A DNA stretch of 64,000 nucleotides from Aculops lycopersici (Eukaryota; Arthropoda; Arachnida; Trombidiformes; Eriophyidae). The DNA lies in NCBI GenBank assembly GCA_015350385.1, contig WNKI01000001.1:2764553-2828552 (forward strand), read 5' to 3'. The notes beneath the pieces are model-generated. The model was not told the origin of the DNA. It saw nothing but the letters and a program-made list of their open reading frames with translations, and did no database searches. Of this stretch, positions 40,544-54,100 are shown in pieces. The number at the start of each line of letters is the position of its first letter. The first letter of the stretch is position 1. The translations under genes and the position numbers were made by a program.

Positions 40544-42837
40544 GCAACTAGAGAGAAGCCTGCAATTAGTTTAGTAGTTTTCATTAAATTAGTAAATTTT
40601 GATTATATATACAATGTCGTCATCGTGTCTTGCCACTTGCAAAGAAGCTAGCTTGCCAACGGGTGGTAAGTCGCACTATCCTGCCTTCCATATGTTGAGT
40701 TGTTTGATGTTACTTGTCGAACAACCATCTATCTAGTGAGTTGACTGATGAATATGTCGTAATATGAGATTCTATGAGTACTTGATCCCTTGCAACTTAC
40801 AACCATTCGACGCCAGATCCCCAAAGTCAGTACCAATTTCGACCCGCCACTTCCGGCAGACTTCTAACTCCATCCCAGTGGCTAAACACTAAAGCCCATA
40901 AAATCTATTCTCCAGGCTTTTGCTCATATTTCACTGGCTTCCTAAAACTCCCGCTTTTGTGAAGCCAAACATTGGAAGCCCTAGATTGTCTCTGGTTTTG
41001 TTCAACTAACAACTTAATCTTACTCAAAGTCTATGGTCTCTCTTTGGAGTTGGTAGCCTGATACCCGCTGTCATGCCGGCGTATACTGCTCGCAGTGGAT
41101 ATAAATTTGTTCGGCTTTCGACTGTATGTTTTTCGTGCTCTGCCTGGTGATGTTTATCGCGTAACTCGTTTGGATCTACGATTTTATCGGCTGATGTTAC
41201 CTTTTCTCCCTCTTGAGCTGCGGTAGACAGACCGTGGCCATCAGCGGCTAGCCTGTAGCCTAAAGAGGTGGACGGCGCGCTAGCATCAAATCGAAATACC
41301 ACTCACTTTGCTAGTGTGGTCCAACGTGTGAGTTGGCCATGAGATGAGCTGACTAGAAGGTGACCGCTAATTGTACTGCAATTTCCTGTTGTTGTATCTA
41401 CGGCAGCAAAGGCGTTGTTGTTAGTAGTGGTGTTATCTCAAGTGTTAGTTGATAAGAGCGAGCTTGTATATCGCAAGATTTGGTGGCTTTGCGAAACACT
41501 TGGTCCTGGAATATTCGTCAGAATTCGATTCCAACCAAAGCAAGACAAATTTGCTAAACCTCATGGTAATCTTATCTCAAAGTCTCAAATCAATATTGAT
41601 TCCACTTGACAGCCCCACTCGACATCCATTCACTAATCTTTCGGAGTTCAACTCTCTCTTTTTCGCTCACTCTCTCGCCCTAAGCTATAGGGTTGAGGCT
41701 CTCGATGGCAACAAGCGACCAGTAGAAGCGATTGTTTGCGGGCAAAAAGTAGGCCAAGATCGAGAGTTACCATTTAGATAGTTATGGTTAAACATGCAAG
41801 GCTAACGGTAACGAAAAGGGAAGGGAAAGCGAGAGCGAAGCACCGACAATATTGTTTTCCGCGTTAGATATTTATGTTGATGTCGATCTATTTGTTCGAG
41901 AATCAGGTTGTCTGATAATCGGAGTCCAAATCTCGCTTGCCACTTCTCTCGTGGCAAATGGTAGAGATCGTGGGCAAAGCCGCACTACTGTAGTGCGCCT
42001 ACAGTGTGCCTTACCTTGCCATCACCACCACTTCCATTCCATTCAGCTCATTAGCAGATCAATTGTTATGGCGGCCATTGTTAGCTGTGGTGCTCATTGG
42101 TCATGACGATGGTGAGTGAAGTTTGATGAATCGAATGTTGGCTTACGCAAGTGATGCCTAGGCAACGCACTCAATATCCGGTCGACGAGAGGCGAGATTA
42201 AGGACGGAGACTAGAGAAATTAGGGAGCCTCTGATTTCGTTACATCAATATAATAAGATAAACAAATGCGAGCGATCAAGAGTCAGCTGATTGGTGGTGG
42301 TTGATGGGAAAAAGAATGACGCAACACACTCGCAATTGATAGCGCAAATATTCTCTAGACTCGTACCCAAAGTTAAGACAGTTCTCCGGTTGCAATATCA
42401 GAGTGACCGCCATATGACAGGTGGGGCTTTAAGATTGTGACGATCATCCGATTGGCAAACCATTCAGCTCCAGTGGAATTAAAATAAAAAGAGATTGATC
42501 TAGTGAGGGGAGTGAAACGTAAACATTTAGGGAGGGGCATTGGAATTGAAGTGTAATGGCTGAGGCTGGAGAGCACTTGAAAGCTGCAACTTCACGCTTA
42601 ATTACTAGACACTCTCAATGGCAAACAATGAGTGTTGGCCAACCACGGCGCTGCCCTTTCATTGTCTCGGTGACTCCTGCGAGCGACTCTTCCTATTGCT
42701 AATCAGCCTAATAATGAGACACATGGGCGTCATTGTCTCGCAGCAGAGTAGCCGTCTCGATTGCCAATGCTACTATTGGTGCATTCCTGGTCCTCCTCCT
42801 CCTCCTGCTCCTCTTACTCGTCGCTCTCGTTGTTTTG

Positions 42838-42851
42838 CCCCCCCCCCCCCC
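42838..42851. repeat. Poly-C run of 14
   Basis: Homopolymer after a CTC-rich patch. Length should be treated as uncertain in any assembly. Confidence 0.85.
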
Positions 42852-44581
42852 AAACAAACAGAATCTCAAGTTTATCTCACACTCAGAACAAACTATTAAA
42901 AAGTGGCCGCCACTATGCACCGAGTTGCCAAACTTCAAGGGACTCAATCAACAAGACAATGCAGGGTAAGTGTAGGACTGCGCAAAGTTTCCGGCCAAAA
43001 GTTTATGCGTCATCATCTGTGGTAATAATGTCGAGCGGCTTGCAGACGAGCAATCAAACCAACAGAATGCGACGTGACGCACAATGAGCCGAAGAAGAGG
43101 AGAGGAGAACTGGGATATTGGTTGGCGCGAATGAAGAATGGAATGGGTCGGCGCGCCTAGCAGACAAGTGGTTGCAAGTCTGGCCCCTATCACTAGGGTG
43201 ATAGGGAATCGTCGGCTTCTCCGTGGCACAGCGTGAGACCAGCAAGGGGGTTACACCTTTAGCTTTTAGTTGGTCTATCCAAAGCCGCGAGGAGAAAGAG
43301 GGTTTGCTCTTCATTTGGATCCAGGATGTAGCATTGTTATCATGTCTCACTTCCGCCCAAAACCATCAGGCGCCTGCTTCCACAGTCTCAAGTTTGGAGA
43401 GCAGCTATGCCAACTAACTAACTAATCTAATGGGACCAAAAGCGCGAGGTTGACGTCACCCTCCTGTCCGAAAATTTACTTCAAGCCTCCAGTGCAGCGA
43501 TCCAAAATGACCGTCGTTTCGTAGCGCAACTCGAATTGTTGGTGGAATTGCTCTCTTGCACAGTCAAAAAACACTTTGCTCCAAACATTAACCGATCAAC
43601 CGACGGCCACACATTTGCATTCAGATTAAACAGTTTAGTTGTTGAAGCTAGAAATCAACTGGCAAATCGCAACAAGCAGCTTAGCAAATAAAACACAAGT
43701 TAAAGTAGAGAGGACAACTCGGTGGTTGCGTGAGCGCAGCGCTCGACCCGAGAGCATCGCCTCGGCAGCACCTAGTGGCTCCTTGGCTTTGATCAGCTGC
43801 AAACATCAATCTAGAGACTTCCACACATGGTACACTAATTACTCACTCAAGGCCTACCACTGCCACCACTTGGCCCTGGAGTCGCTCTTGGTGATGTCGA
43901 TCCTCGGAGATGATGTCTTGTGGCTGCGCACCTACTTCGACTTTGTATCGGACTGTTATTGATAGCATAATATTAGTGATTTAGTTTTGTTGTTTCAGGC
44001 TCATGATTTAGTCAAAAGTAGTCGAGAGAGAGAATGAATGAATCACCACATAAGTCGTCATCATCATCTAGTGTGCTAAGCGGCGAACGGGTTGGCTGGC
44101 TCGTTTGGTTTGCTCGGTGGCTGGCAAAGTGGGTGCATAATACAAGGGTGGCCGGAGCGAGTGGTGAGCAACGACTGCGCACTAGGCGCCGTGTCGAAGG
44201 GAATGGCGAGTAAAGTTGAACCGATTGATGGTTAGTTGGTTGGCTTTGGTTCGGTTTTGTCGTTTCGTGGTTTCGTCATTTGGTGGTGCCAGTGGCTGTA
44301 GTGTCTGCTGTCAGCTTCGACTCATTGGATTCGCTCATTGGATTAGAAAGTGCAATAAAAGCGCCAACCACTGAAGAGTTAAGCTTAGTAACAATCTTCA
44401 AACATAGAAATCGATATTGGAATTGAATCAACTGAGGATCGTTTAAGCAAATGAAATCAAATCGATATAATAGCAAGATAGATAAGAAATCAAATTCAAC
44501 TTCAAGAATACAAATCATTGATAATTTATAGCCAATTACAACAATTGATTTATAATCAAGCAGAATACATCAACAACAAAT

Positions 44582-44977
44582 ATGGCGCCTAGATTAAACA
44601 CAAGCTACTTCACCTCCAACTCAGTTGCACTCCTTGCAGCTCTCTGCCTAGTGTGTCTCGCCACCTTGTCGAGCTTGAGCGCCGAGGCGAGACCGATGGC
44701 CGGAAGTGGCCAGAGCGCAACCGTTAACGGCGAGTCGGCTAACCAAATAAACGCTGGTCTAGCCAGCAATCTTGACAACTTAATCTCCGACTTCCTCGAC
44801 GACGCCGGCGATCGATTGAAGAAGTCCAAGTTGAACGGCATGCGACCGATCAAGCAAACGCTGCGCTTTGGCCGCCGCAGCGACCCCTGGCTAGCGCCCA
44901 ACATTGAAGCCATCCTAGCGGCCCGCAACAATCCCGACGCAGCCGAGAGCCAGCTTCTTGCTGAGTTGGGCTATTAA
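44582..44977 (+). CDS. sNPF: Short neuropeptide F-like prohormone
   Basis: Secreted neuropeptide precursor of 131 residues. Seen: a signal peptide (hydrophobic core about 14-33, cleavage likely near SAEA). A dibasic KK lies at 80-81, then a candidate peptide at 82-96 ending in TLRF. G97 would donate the amide, and RR at 98-99 is the second dibasic site. The sequence after it, SDPW, resembles the GRRSDP that follows the amidated peptide in insect sNPF precursors (from memory). Only one amidated copy is present, and it ends TLRF rather than the usual LRLRF. A monobasic cut at K84 could give a shorter product. An NPF/NPY relative is the alternative. AATAAA lies at 45741-45746, giving a ~765-base 3' UTR. 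Single coding exon. Confidence 0.8.
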   Translation: MAPRLNTSYFTSNSVALLAALCLVCLATLSSLSAEARPMAGSGQSATVNGESANQINAGLASNLDNLISDFLDDAGDRLKKSKLNGMRPIKQTLRFGRRSDPWLAPNIEAILAARNNPDAAESQLLAELGY

Positions 44978-45740
44978 TAGGCTTTGATTAGTTGGCCACC
45001 CTCTCAATAGAGACCCAAAGAAGAGGCCCAACAGTCTTGCTCGCAATCACCTCATAAAACTCCTCGCTCTAATACCCATTCTCACCTCAGACGATACAGT
45101 AGGCAACAAATTGATCACCAAATGAAGGGCGAGTTCTCCTCAGGAAAGGAGCGGCGGGAGCAGGTGCCAACATCCTTCCCGCAAAAATGAAACTAAAACC
45201 ACCGAAAAATCTCATCTCATCCCAATAGAAGCGTTAGATTGTTGTGTTTCGACATATAAAGAGACAATTATATCTGGCCATTGGGTCGAGACTTGCACCA
45301 GGTGAGATGGGTCTGGCCTCATCAAAACACCTGAATTGAAAACAGCTTTAGAACGACGAAACGGCGACGACTACTACTTCATAAAATCAACCGAAATAGC
45401 ACACAAACACTTAGGCATAGTGATGTATATAAATGGGTATAAGTAATTATAATGCATCTGCACACAATGGAACCAAATCGACAACATCTACCATCATCAT
45501 CGTCATTACCTTTATTACAAAAGTGCAACCTATCAATTAACGAGATCGACACACACACACACAAACACTGACACACAGACGGATCGGAAATATCTGATGG
45601 ATGTTCAATTTTAACTTGGATAAACAGACGAAGATTAAGATTACGATTAGAACTGACTTGACTCTACCCCCTTGCAACGATCGATCGCGAGCGACCCAAC
45701 AACCTTATAGCGCACGCATATATGTATAAAATGCACGATA

Positions 45741-45746
45741 AATAAA
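45741..45746 (+). terminator. Candidate polyadenylation signal of the sNPF-like gene
   Basis: AATAAA about 765 bases after the stop, the first good signal downstream on this strand that I noticed. Confidence 0.4.
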
Positions 45747-47123
45747 TCCAATCATTGATTGTGTTGTTACGATTATAATCTCACTCAATTACTTCTATCT
45801 GTTTGTCTCTCTCTCTCTCTCTCTCTTATTCAGTTATTTGGTTGACTAGTTGATCTAGACTGCTGCCAGTTCATCAAACACATTGTTTGGTGTCGCAAGT
45901 GAGGAATCAATTTCACTATGTAGAGAGGAAAAGTCGTCACAGTTGTCAAGACGCTTTGGGGGCATTACGTTACTTGTTTAATTGTTTGTTGTCTTGGTTG
46001 CTACAGTAACTTAACGCTCGGCCACCAAGTCAAATACGAAACCTAATCCTCCGTCACTCTTCAAACGCTTGTGCGCATACTGCTGCTTGAATGTGCCCAT
46101 GCATTGGCAAAAAGGCTGTGCAGGTGTAAGCAATAATAATTAACTTGTCTTGTTGGCATGGTCATCGATGAAACCGATAGCTGCCCTGTGTGTGACACGC
46201 GCCAATAAAATGGTCGCGCACACTAGCACTGTTGGGTGACTAGTCTAGAAGGAACGAATGGGGCCAAAAAATGACGCCCACCAGAGATCCGAGTTCGTCA
46301 GTTGAAACAACAAATGATTTCGATGGACGAGCACCAGACGAGGGGCAACAAACTTTACTCTCCTTCTTCCTGGAGAGCAAATTTGTTATGATTCGATGAA
46401 CTTTTACAGCATTGTAACAAAAGACAAGACTAGACAATTCTACCCAAGCTGGGCTCGTAAGAAATCGAATGATTAGACGGGGATTCATTTATTAAGTGGT
46501 TTATATATAATTATCTAACTAACGCTTAGTAGTTGGCAAGTTTCTGTTCATTCTTATCCTCCTTGATCTTCATGTGAAGAACAGACTCCGACTTCAGGAA
46601 TCGAGTTTAGTTATTTATACCAACTCATAAGCGGTGCCATTCATTCATTCGTCTGAGATCCCAATCCAACTTCGGAGCGTCAACTGATTAGGATCTAAAT
46701 TTAAATCTTTCCCCTTGGTTCTACTGTTGGCTAAATAATTTCATCGGTAGTCAGCCTTTCCGCTACCCGCTTCCTGAGAACTAATAAATAACCCATCACC
46801 AAGACAGGGGACGCAACTTTCAAAGAGTTTCGTGAATGGACAATGTGGCTTTGTGTTTCGCCGAATCAGCGGTTTGAGGTAAAGTGGAGGCTGAGTTTGT
46901 CCCCATGCGAAAGGTCTCTGCGCCATAGTAAGCGCTCATTGAAGACGCGACATCAAAGTGTTGCCACTTGACCCTGCACTCGTTTGTTAAAATGAACTCG
47001 CGCCGTCCATTTATTCAGGTGGTGGGAATGGAGATAGGAGAGAGAGCGAGAGAGGGACGGGCATTCGCATCTTGAAATGTAAACATCATTCGGACCCCCC
47101 GAGCTGAGCCCGCATCTCGGGTT

Positions 47124-47161
47124 CGGGCAGTTGGCAAGCTTGCTAGCTTGCCAACTGCCCG
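47124..47161. repeat. Perfect 17-4-17 hairpin
   Basis: Arms CGGGCAGTTGGCAAGCT and its exact reverse complement flank TGCT. The stem is GC-rich and would be very stable in RNA or single-stranded DNA. Not part of any recognised element. Confidence 0.8.
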
Positions 47162-47251
47162 GCTTGGTCTATCTCAGTGCGGCTCGAGTGAAAGTGTACT
47201 TAGAGGGCGGATTCGGGCCATCATAAGGCTCCTATGGCCAGGCGCATTGCA

Positions 47252-47276
47252 TGTGTGTGTGTGTGTGTGTGTGTGT
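47252..47276. repeat. (GT)n microsatellite
   Basis: About 12 GT units. Confidence 0.85.
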
Positions 47277-48516
47277 TTGGCTGCCTCGTGACTGGTAACT
47301 TTGGTGACTAAAACTATCAATGAGATCAGACTAGACTGTCCATGTAGTGGCTCACCTGCGCCCAATCGATCGACGCAAAGAGGCCGCGGAGTTTCCTATT
47401 GAAATGACCCTCCATTTGCTGTCCATCTCGTCTGGCCAACTGTCGCTTGGTTGTCTTGGTTGCTGCTGTGGTAGGTGCTGGTTTTATGTGCGTCATTGTT
47501 GAATCTGGTGACTCGAAAGCGACGTTTAGCTGAAGATTAGAACTCTTTACAAACAATGGACTTTTCATCATTCAGCTAGTATCTTGTCACTCTTGTTTGT
47601 TCAATGGTTAACTTTATATCTATCTATCTAACTGTTTTGACAGCCGCGCTACAAATGGACTGATGTGCTCAACGTTACTTTGGTTCTAATCTTACTTTTC
47701 GTTCTTGTCTGTTGACCGTCCCAGTGACAGTCCCAGTGAGAATTAAATTCTATCCTCTACTCCAATTACCACAACCGAAAGCTTTGCTCGCTTGCTAACT
47801 TCAGCTCAGCTCAACTGAACTCTGAACTTCAACTGATGACTAGAGTCTTAGACAATGTTAGAGTTTTGAAATGGCAAGCGATTCGGGTTCAGTGCACTCT
47901 TTTACTTAGTAATCTAATAGTTTGCGGCGGCGGCGGCGACGATGGTATGCGAATTGGAATTTGGATAGACTGCTCTCACATGCACACAGGTAATGACCGT
48001 GAAAACTAACCGCCACCATCGACAGGCTCAAACGTGACCCAGCGAGTTAGTTGGCTCACGCTTGAGAAGGGCGGCGAGAGGAGAGGGGAGGAGAGGAAAA
48101 CCCGTTGATTCACTGGGAGATTCGCAGTTTTTTGGTCTCGGAAAAGCCTCAGGTTTAATCAACGCGGAACAAGTGGCTACATCCTCATACTACGACGTGT
48201 GGCACAACCACCAGAGGAACTCGTATCGAATATGTCGCTTAGCTCAGCGCGACTTTTCCCCCTTCCACTGCTCATTTGCCAAGCTAGCTGCAGGTAACAG
48301 CTGAGTAGCAGCGATTGATGCTCCCCTTAAGAGTACCAACAAGACCCCCAGCTCTTAAAGCAGCCGACGGTAGGAACAAATGGCGCGCCACAGCAACCTG
48401 AATGCGCTTCGCCTACGTTGGCGCCGTGGTCGTGCTGAAGAGAGTTCAATTGTACCTGTCCCATTGAGTCTTACCTTTGATTGGTTGTCTGCGGGATCGT
48501 CGTTGTTGATGTTGTT

Positions 48517-48519
<3 letters not shown>

Positions 48520-48549
<30 letters not shown>
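48520..48549. repeat. (GTTGTC)n minisatellite
   Basis: About five hexamer units grading from (GTT)n. It lies inside a spurious open frame. Confidence 0.75.
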
Positions 48550-48550
<1 letters not shown>

Positions 48551-48601
48551 CAGTGGTGGGGGAGAAACTCTGTGCACTTGGTACGCAATCGGCTCCAGGC
48601 A

Positions 48602-48791
<190 letters not shown>

Positions 48792-49836
48792 TCCACTTCT
48801 GCCACAAACTCGTGGTTGTAGGCAGGTAAAGTGCCTGTTGGTTTTGCCGTATTCACGTTTACCGGAGCGCAACTAAGCGCTACGTGACTGCGTATGTGAT
48901 GTGATTCAAACTCCAGGTTTAGTTGTCGCCTTTTCCTCTTTCTATCTCACTTCCCATGTTTCTGTCAACCATCGATCAAACCGATCGACTAATTCAATCT
49001 GTGGAGGACGTGCGTTAGATTCAAACGTGCCAACCACTTGTTTTCCTATTCGCACAATCTTTTCGACCGCCGGCAAGCGAAAGCCGGCCGAATTTGACAC
49101 TTCACCGCTATTTTGCCTGCAGTTTGCTCGCTCTAGAGGCGGAGTAAGTAACAATAAATTTGCCACTTTAACTCTCGCTATAGCTCAATCAGATGATCAA
49201 AAAAGAGGAGGCTTTTTCCACTTTTTCCGAGTTTCGATGTGCTCAAAAATTTAATAGTCAATTGGAGGAGGGATTAAATGGAGGTAAAGCGAAAAACTCC
49301 ATCCGTCTTTTGTGTTATATGCTACGATAAGAAAAAGAGTACAGTCTAATAGAAAAAATGTATCTCAAAAACGAGCTCTGCATTATGCATAATGATGAGC
49401 AGCAGCGTTAGCAAAAGCGTCTGAATGAAACGGCAGCGAGCTCAAGTTCAACAAGTGGGGCGGCTAGTGGGGATCGACTGACTCGCTTCCAAATCTAGTT
49501 AGTCTTTTATGAACCACAGTAAGTGGATGTATCATTTCTCCCTTTCTCTCTCTCCACCTCCTTAGACTTTAACTCGTTCAATCGTGTTGGGATGAACACT
49601 AAGCTAACACCGAAGAAAATATGTGCTGAACAGAGGACCAACCGGTTCCTGCCAACCAATCAACTCACTCCCAGCTGATCAGGCAAACTAAATGGCAGAT
49701 CGAATAGCTGCAAATAGCGAGTAAGAGTAGATTCAGTAGATTTAGCGTCTAGATCTCATGAGCTTGAGCTAAAGCTGAAGCCAAAACTTCGAGCCAACTT
49801 GAGACTAAAACTCGCGATAGTCAGCTGATTTCTCGA

Positions 49837-49869
49837 CTCTCTCTCTCTCTCTCTCTCTCCCTCTCTCTC
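49837..49869. repeat. (TC)n microsatellite
   Basis: TC run with one extra C; gives Arg-Glu codons on the other strand. Confidence 0.85.
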
Positions 49870-51158
49870 GATGGTTGCGACAACTAATCAAATCCTCCTC
49901 TTCGAGTGAGTGTATTTGCAAATATATATATACACATACCTCATAGCGATATGCACAGGTGAGTGTGCAGCATCTGCGGAAGCGGGGACAGTCGCAGCCT
50001 CGGTCGCCACGAGTATCGCCTGTTCTCTGCCAACATAAGCTGATTGGTTGGATCCTTAGATGGCCGATGAGATAGAGTAGAAGAGAGGGAGCAAGTGAGC
50101 AATCGATGGAAAGAGAGAAATGAAGTCTCCGGTGACGAGTGAGACGTGAGGCATACGAAGAAGCGGGTGCCACTTGGTTTTGGCTGGCCGCCTTAGTGAT
50201 AGTTTCAAGTTGCTGTTCATTTTGTTGGTGGCAACGATAACCTATTCGCCAAAACCAAGAACCCCTACAACCGAACAGGACCCTGGCTGTTATGGTGGTG
50301 CCCAAGTTGCGGGGGCATCGCAACCCTCGCCGCCATTTGGCGTCTCGATAGTCTAGTTGTCTGGTCTGTTAGTTATTTGCTATTTGCTATCTGTCCCGAC
50401 ACAGGAATTTGCTACCAAGCACTTGACACTTGTCACAACAATTCATCGGCAATCTGGATGCGCACTTGACGCTCGCCAGTGATGAGGATTTACGATATTT
50501 TGATCCTCTCCTACTCTCTATCTATTGGGCTCTCTTTTCTCGCCCTTCTCCTCGTCCGAGTTTGCCGACATTCGTCTATCTAACCCACCCCACCCCAGCC
50601 AGCGTTCATCAGATTCCGTTCCGTTTCATTTCCGGCCGATTAGATGCCGAACTCGCAGAGGAGGAGTGGCAGTTGTCATCTTCGTTGTCGATTGGCCTGG
50701 TGACGTCATCGGTGTCTGTTTTCCATTGGTCTAAAGTAGAGGAAAAATCTAACCTTGAAACGCGGGGAGTGTTGGAAATAGTCTTTCACGACAAAGAGAC
50801 AACCAATTTCTTCTATACGATTGATAATTTGATCCCTAATCTCATGTGCTCGATAGTTGATCGAAATGGTGGCTTGTCGTTTCTTCCTGTCGCTAGCCAG
50901 TGAGCAGCACGAGGCTTAAGCGATTTGATGTTCTGCTCAGATTCGTGGTGCTTTCTTGGACAACTCGGTGAGTTAGATCATGATGGCAGGTGGTTGGAAG
51001 TGCAATGTTTTGCGCCGTGTGGTCGCATTGCGTGTCTCCATGCGACAAATAATAAAACGTAACAATGACACTTGTTCTTTTGGTTCAAAGATAATCTTCA
51101 AAGAGAGGAAAAGAAGTTTGATCACAAGACCAGTCTAATTAATTCATAAATATCAAAT

Positions 51159-51164
51159 TTTATT
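51159..51164 (-). terminator. Candidate polyadenylation signal of the Cad96Ca-like gene
   Basis: TTTATT on the + strand (AATAAA on -), only 12 bases past the stop codon of the kinase frame. A very short 3' UTR would result. Confidence 0.4.
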
Positions 51165-51176
51165 TCTCTATCACAA

Positions 51177-54100
51177 TTATAACAACTCGTATGGCGCTGA
51201 ACTCTTGCTTATGTTGTAATAATTGTGATCCGGATATTGATCCAGTTCAATGTAATCGTTTGCGCTTAACAACAACTCGTCAAATTGTTTGACCAACCAA
51301 CTAAAAGTGGGCCTTTCATTTGAATTTTCAAGCCAACACTTGGACATAATTGAGTAAAGCATTGAGTGACAATATTTTGGTTTATCTGGTCGCTCGCCTC
51401 TAATAGCGACCTCCTGTTTAACTTGTTCCGTTTTCAAGTGTTTGTATGGCGTTGAGCCAAGTGTTACAATTTCCCACATTAGAATACCGAAAGAGTAAAC
51501 GTCCGACTTGATTGTAAACTCGTTGTTCAATATAACCTCAGGTGCCATCCATCTAACGGGAATTTTGGTATTGCGCGAGTGGCGCTCGTAAACGCCGCCT
51601 AGGGATTGCAGGTGCCGGGCCATTCCAAAGTCGCCTATTTTGCAAATGCGCTTCGAGTTTATCAATATATTTCTTGAGGCTAAATCACGATGAACTATAC
51701 ACTTGGATGCAACATACTCCATTCCCTTGGCCACGTGGTAGATAAACTTGACCAAATCGCGCGAAGTCAGCGGATCGGTGGAGTTATTTGCTGTTTCCTG
51801 CTCGGTGGTATAATGATTTGTTGCGTAATCATGGTTGTTTCGTGATTTCTCCAAATAAGATTGCAATTTTCCTAGATCAACATACTCCATTACTAATAGA
51901 ATGGGCCTGTTGGTGGCCAAACTCGAAGCGTCCGTGGTGCAGCAGTGTAATATTTTTTACAGCAACCACCTGACTGTCCGCTTGATTCTCCGATTGTCCA
52001 CTTGATATTGATGATATCGAAGATGGGCCATTCAAAAGGCAGCGCCACACTAAACCAAACTGACCCTCGCCGAGTGGTTGCAGAAACTTGAGTCGGTTGC
52101 GATCGAGTTCCCACTGGCGACTTGCGAAGGCGCGACTGTTTTTCACATTATTATCCCTATCCACCTGCAAATTCCTCGCAATGGTTCGGACACTTCTGGA
52201 GAAATCCAAGCCTAAATTCTCCTCCCTATCCTCCAAACTTTCGACCAAATCCTCCACCTCCAACGAGTCCCCTCTACCATGTCGGCCGGCGCGAAAGTGG
52301 CGCGCCGGAAGCGAGAGGAATCTGGCCAGCGATCGAGTGGACGAAGCGGAATCTGAGTTTCGCGACTCAATTTGCCTGCTGGCCGCGTCATCGTCGACAG
52401 GTGGTTGTGGCGGTGGCGGGTCACAATCGGTCATTCGGTATTGGTTGTGGTTTTGATTCGAGTATCGAGGAGCAACTTGTTGCTGCTGCTGCTGCTTATG
52501 GTTCTGGTGATGGTGTGCTAGTGAACCAGAAGCGGGATTATACTGAATACTTGAGTCAGGTAAACTTGGCGTCTCTTGCATCACACTTTCGGTGTTGATC
52601 GTGCTATAAAACTCATCCTCAAGCGGATAATAGATTTCGTTTGCATTATTAGCATCAATGAAACGCTGGTTATGCTGCTGGGATTGATCCGATGAAGCAA
52701 TTGAACGGATGACGTAAGGTTGCGCCTGTTGGGCAAAAACTGTTTGGAAAGTAAGCGGCGAGGACGGTTGCACCAGCTGGTGGTGTAAAAAGTGTTGATT
52801 GTTGTGGTTTAGATATATGGGATTCGGCACCGAGTCCTCCTGGTATTGGCGCCGATAATTGTGATGGTTGGACAGCATAGTTTGAGCGCCAGTTGACGAG
52901 GCTGAATCCAGCGACGACTGGCGGCAAACCATGGATCTATCCGAGGTGAGCGTAAACTGGGATAGAGTTGAGGCAAATCCATTCTGTTTTTGGTTATGAT
53001 GAAGGTGATGATGATTGAGGTGACCGCTGAGAGTCGATGAGCTCGCTCCCGAGGAGGAGCACATTGTTGTGGATTCATGCGAGTCTCTCTGGGACAGGTG
53101 GTCGTGTTGTACCTGTTTAATTTGTCTCCTCAATCTCTTGACGGAAATAGGAACTATGAATATGAGTATCACTAGAGCTAGCATTAGGCACAAACAAATT
53201 ATCACCAAACTCACAATAACTGGCTGCGGATTCAGAGGCTGCTCGGCGTTTGGTTGTACCTGATGCACCCGAGGTCCAATATGCTCTATTATCGAGGGTT
53301 GGGGTTGCGGCGATGATGGGATTACCTGTAGTTGCGGTTTACTTGTTCCCATTGACTGCAAATCCACCACCTGTTGTTGTTGTTGCTGCTGCGTAACGAC
53401 ACTTGCCATTGCCGGTTGCGTCATTGGCTTTGCACTTGGCGACTGGTCATCCTCGTTCGCTGGTGCAGCTGGTTTCACCAAACCAGGATTCATAAAGTCT
53501 GGGTAAACGAGGACCGACTTTTGCTGCTGCTGCTGCTGGTTGCTTGCGCTGCCACCTGTTGATGACGAGTATTGATTTTGAAGCGAAGCGTAAAACTCGT
53601 TTGCTTTGCTCCTGATTATTCCCTCGAGTCGCTCGTTCGACTTCCGGCTTCCGTCGGGAGTCAGCTGAACCGGCTTGCCGCCATTCGCCGACTGGAGGGC
53701 AAAGATGTAGCTCGAATTGTATACGTGAATCTTGAGCTCCAAAACACTCTGATATTGGCCATCAAATGCGGCAACATTTAGGAAGTACAAATTGGGACTA
53801 GAGAGTTCTTGGCTCAGTCGCTGCTCATTAACCTGGTCACTGTTGTTTCCTGCTAATTGAGATTGCGCGCTAATATTAGGAGTCGCACTAGTAGTACTCT
53901 CATCAGATTCCTTGACACTCTCGTCCTGCTTATCATTAACCTCGAGATCGTCGCTATCATTAGCCTGCTGATCGTTGCTATCACTTTGGCCACCAACAGC
54001 GGCAACCTGTTGTTGCGGCTGCTGCTCAGAAGGTTCCACAAATACAAATGGCCTGTTGGCCAATCTGAGCTCGCCGCTAATTGAATTTACGGCAAAGTAA

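Larger units (their letters stand above)
40502..44581. other. Intergenic region between clueless and the sNPF-like gene
   Basis: Starts with a TA microsatellite (40513-40541). Later holds a (TCC)n patch (42791-42815), a 14-base C run (42838-42851) and a perfect 8-1-8 palindrome CGCACTAC-T-GTAGTGCG at 41981-41997. Several frames of 80-110 codons exist but none has recognisable domains or convincing composition. The immediate upstream ~250 bases may hold the sNPF promoter and leader. Confidence 0.5.

Noticed and set aside
43639..43962. 107-codon open frame on + strand
   Set aside because: Non-ATG start, no domain, isolated in intergenic DNA.
50430..50903. 157-codon open frame on + strand
   Set aside because: Starts with TTG, no recognisable domain, lies in a non-coding region with overlapping frames; no support beyond openness.
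51907..51960. 54-base GT-AG intron in the receptor kinase
   Set aside because: Removing it keeps the first frame and does not join VAVK to the MEYVDLGKL frame, nor supply the missing alpha-C helix.
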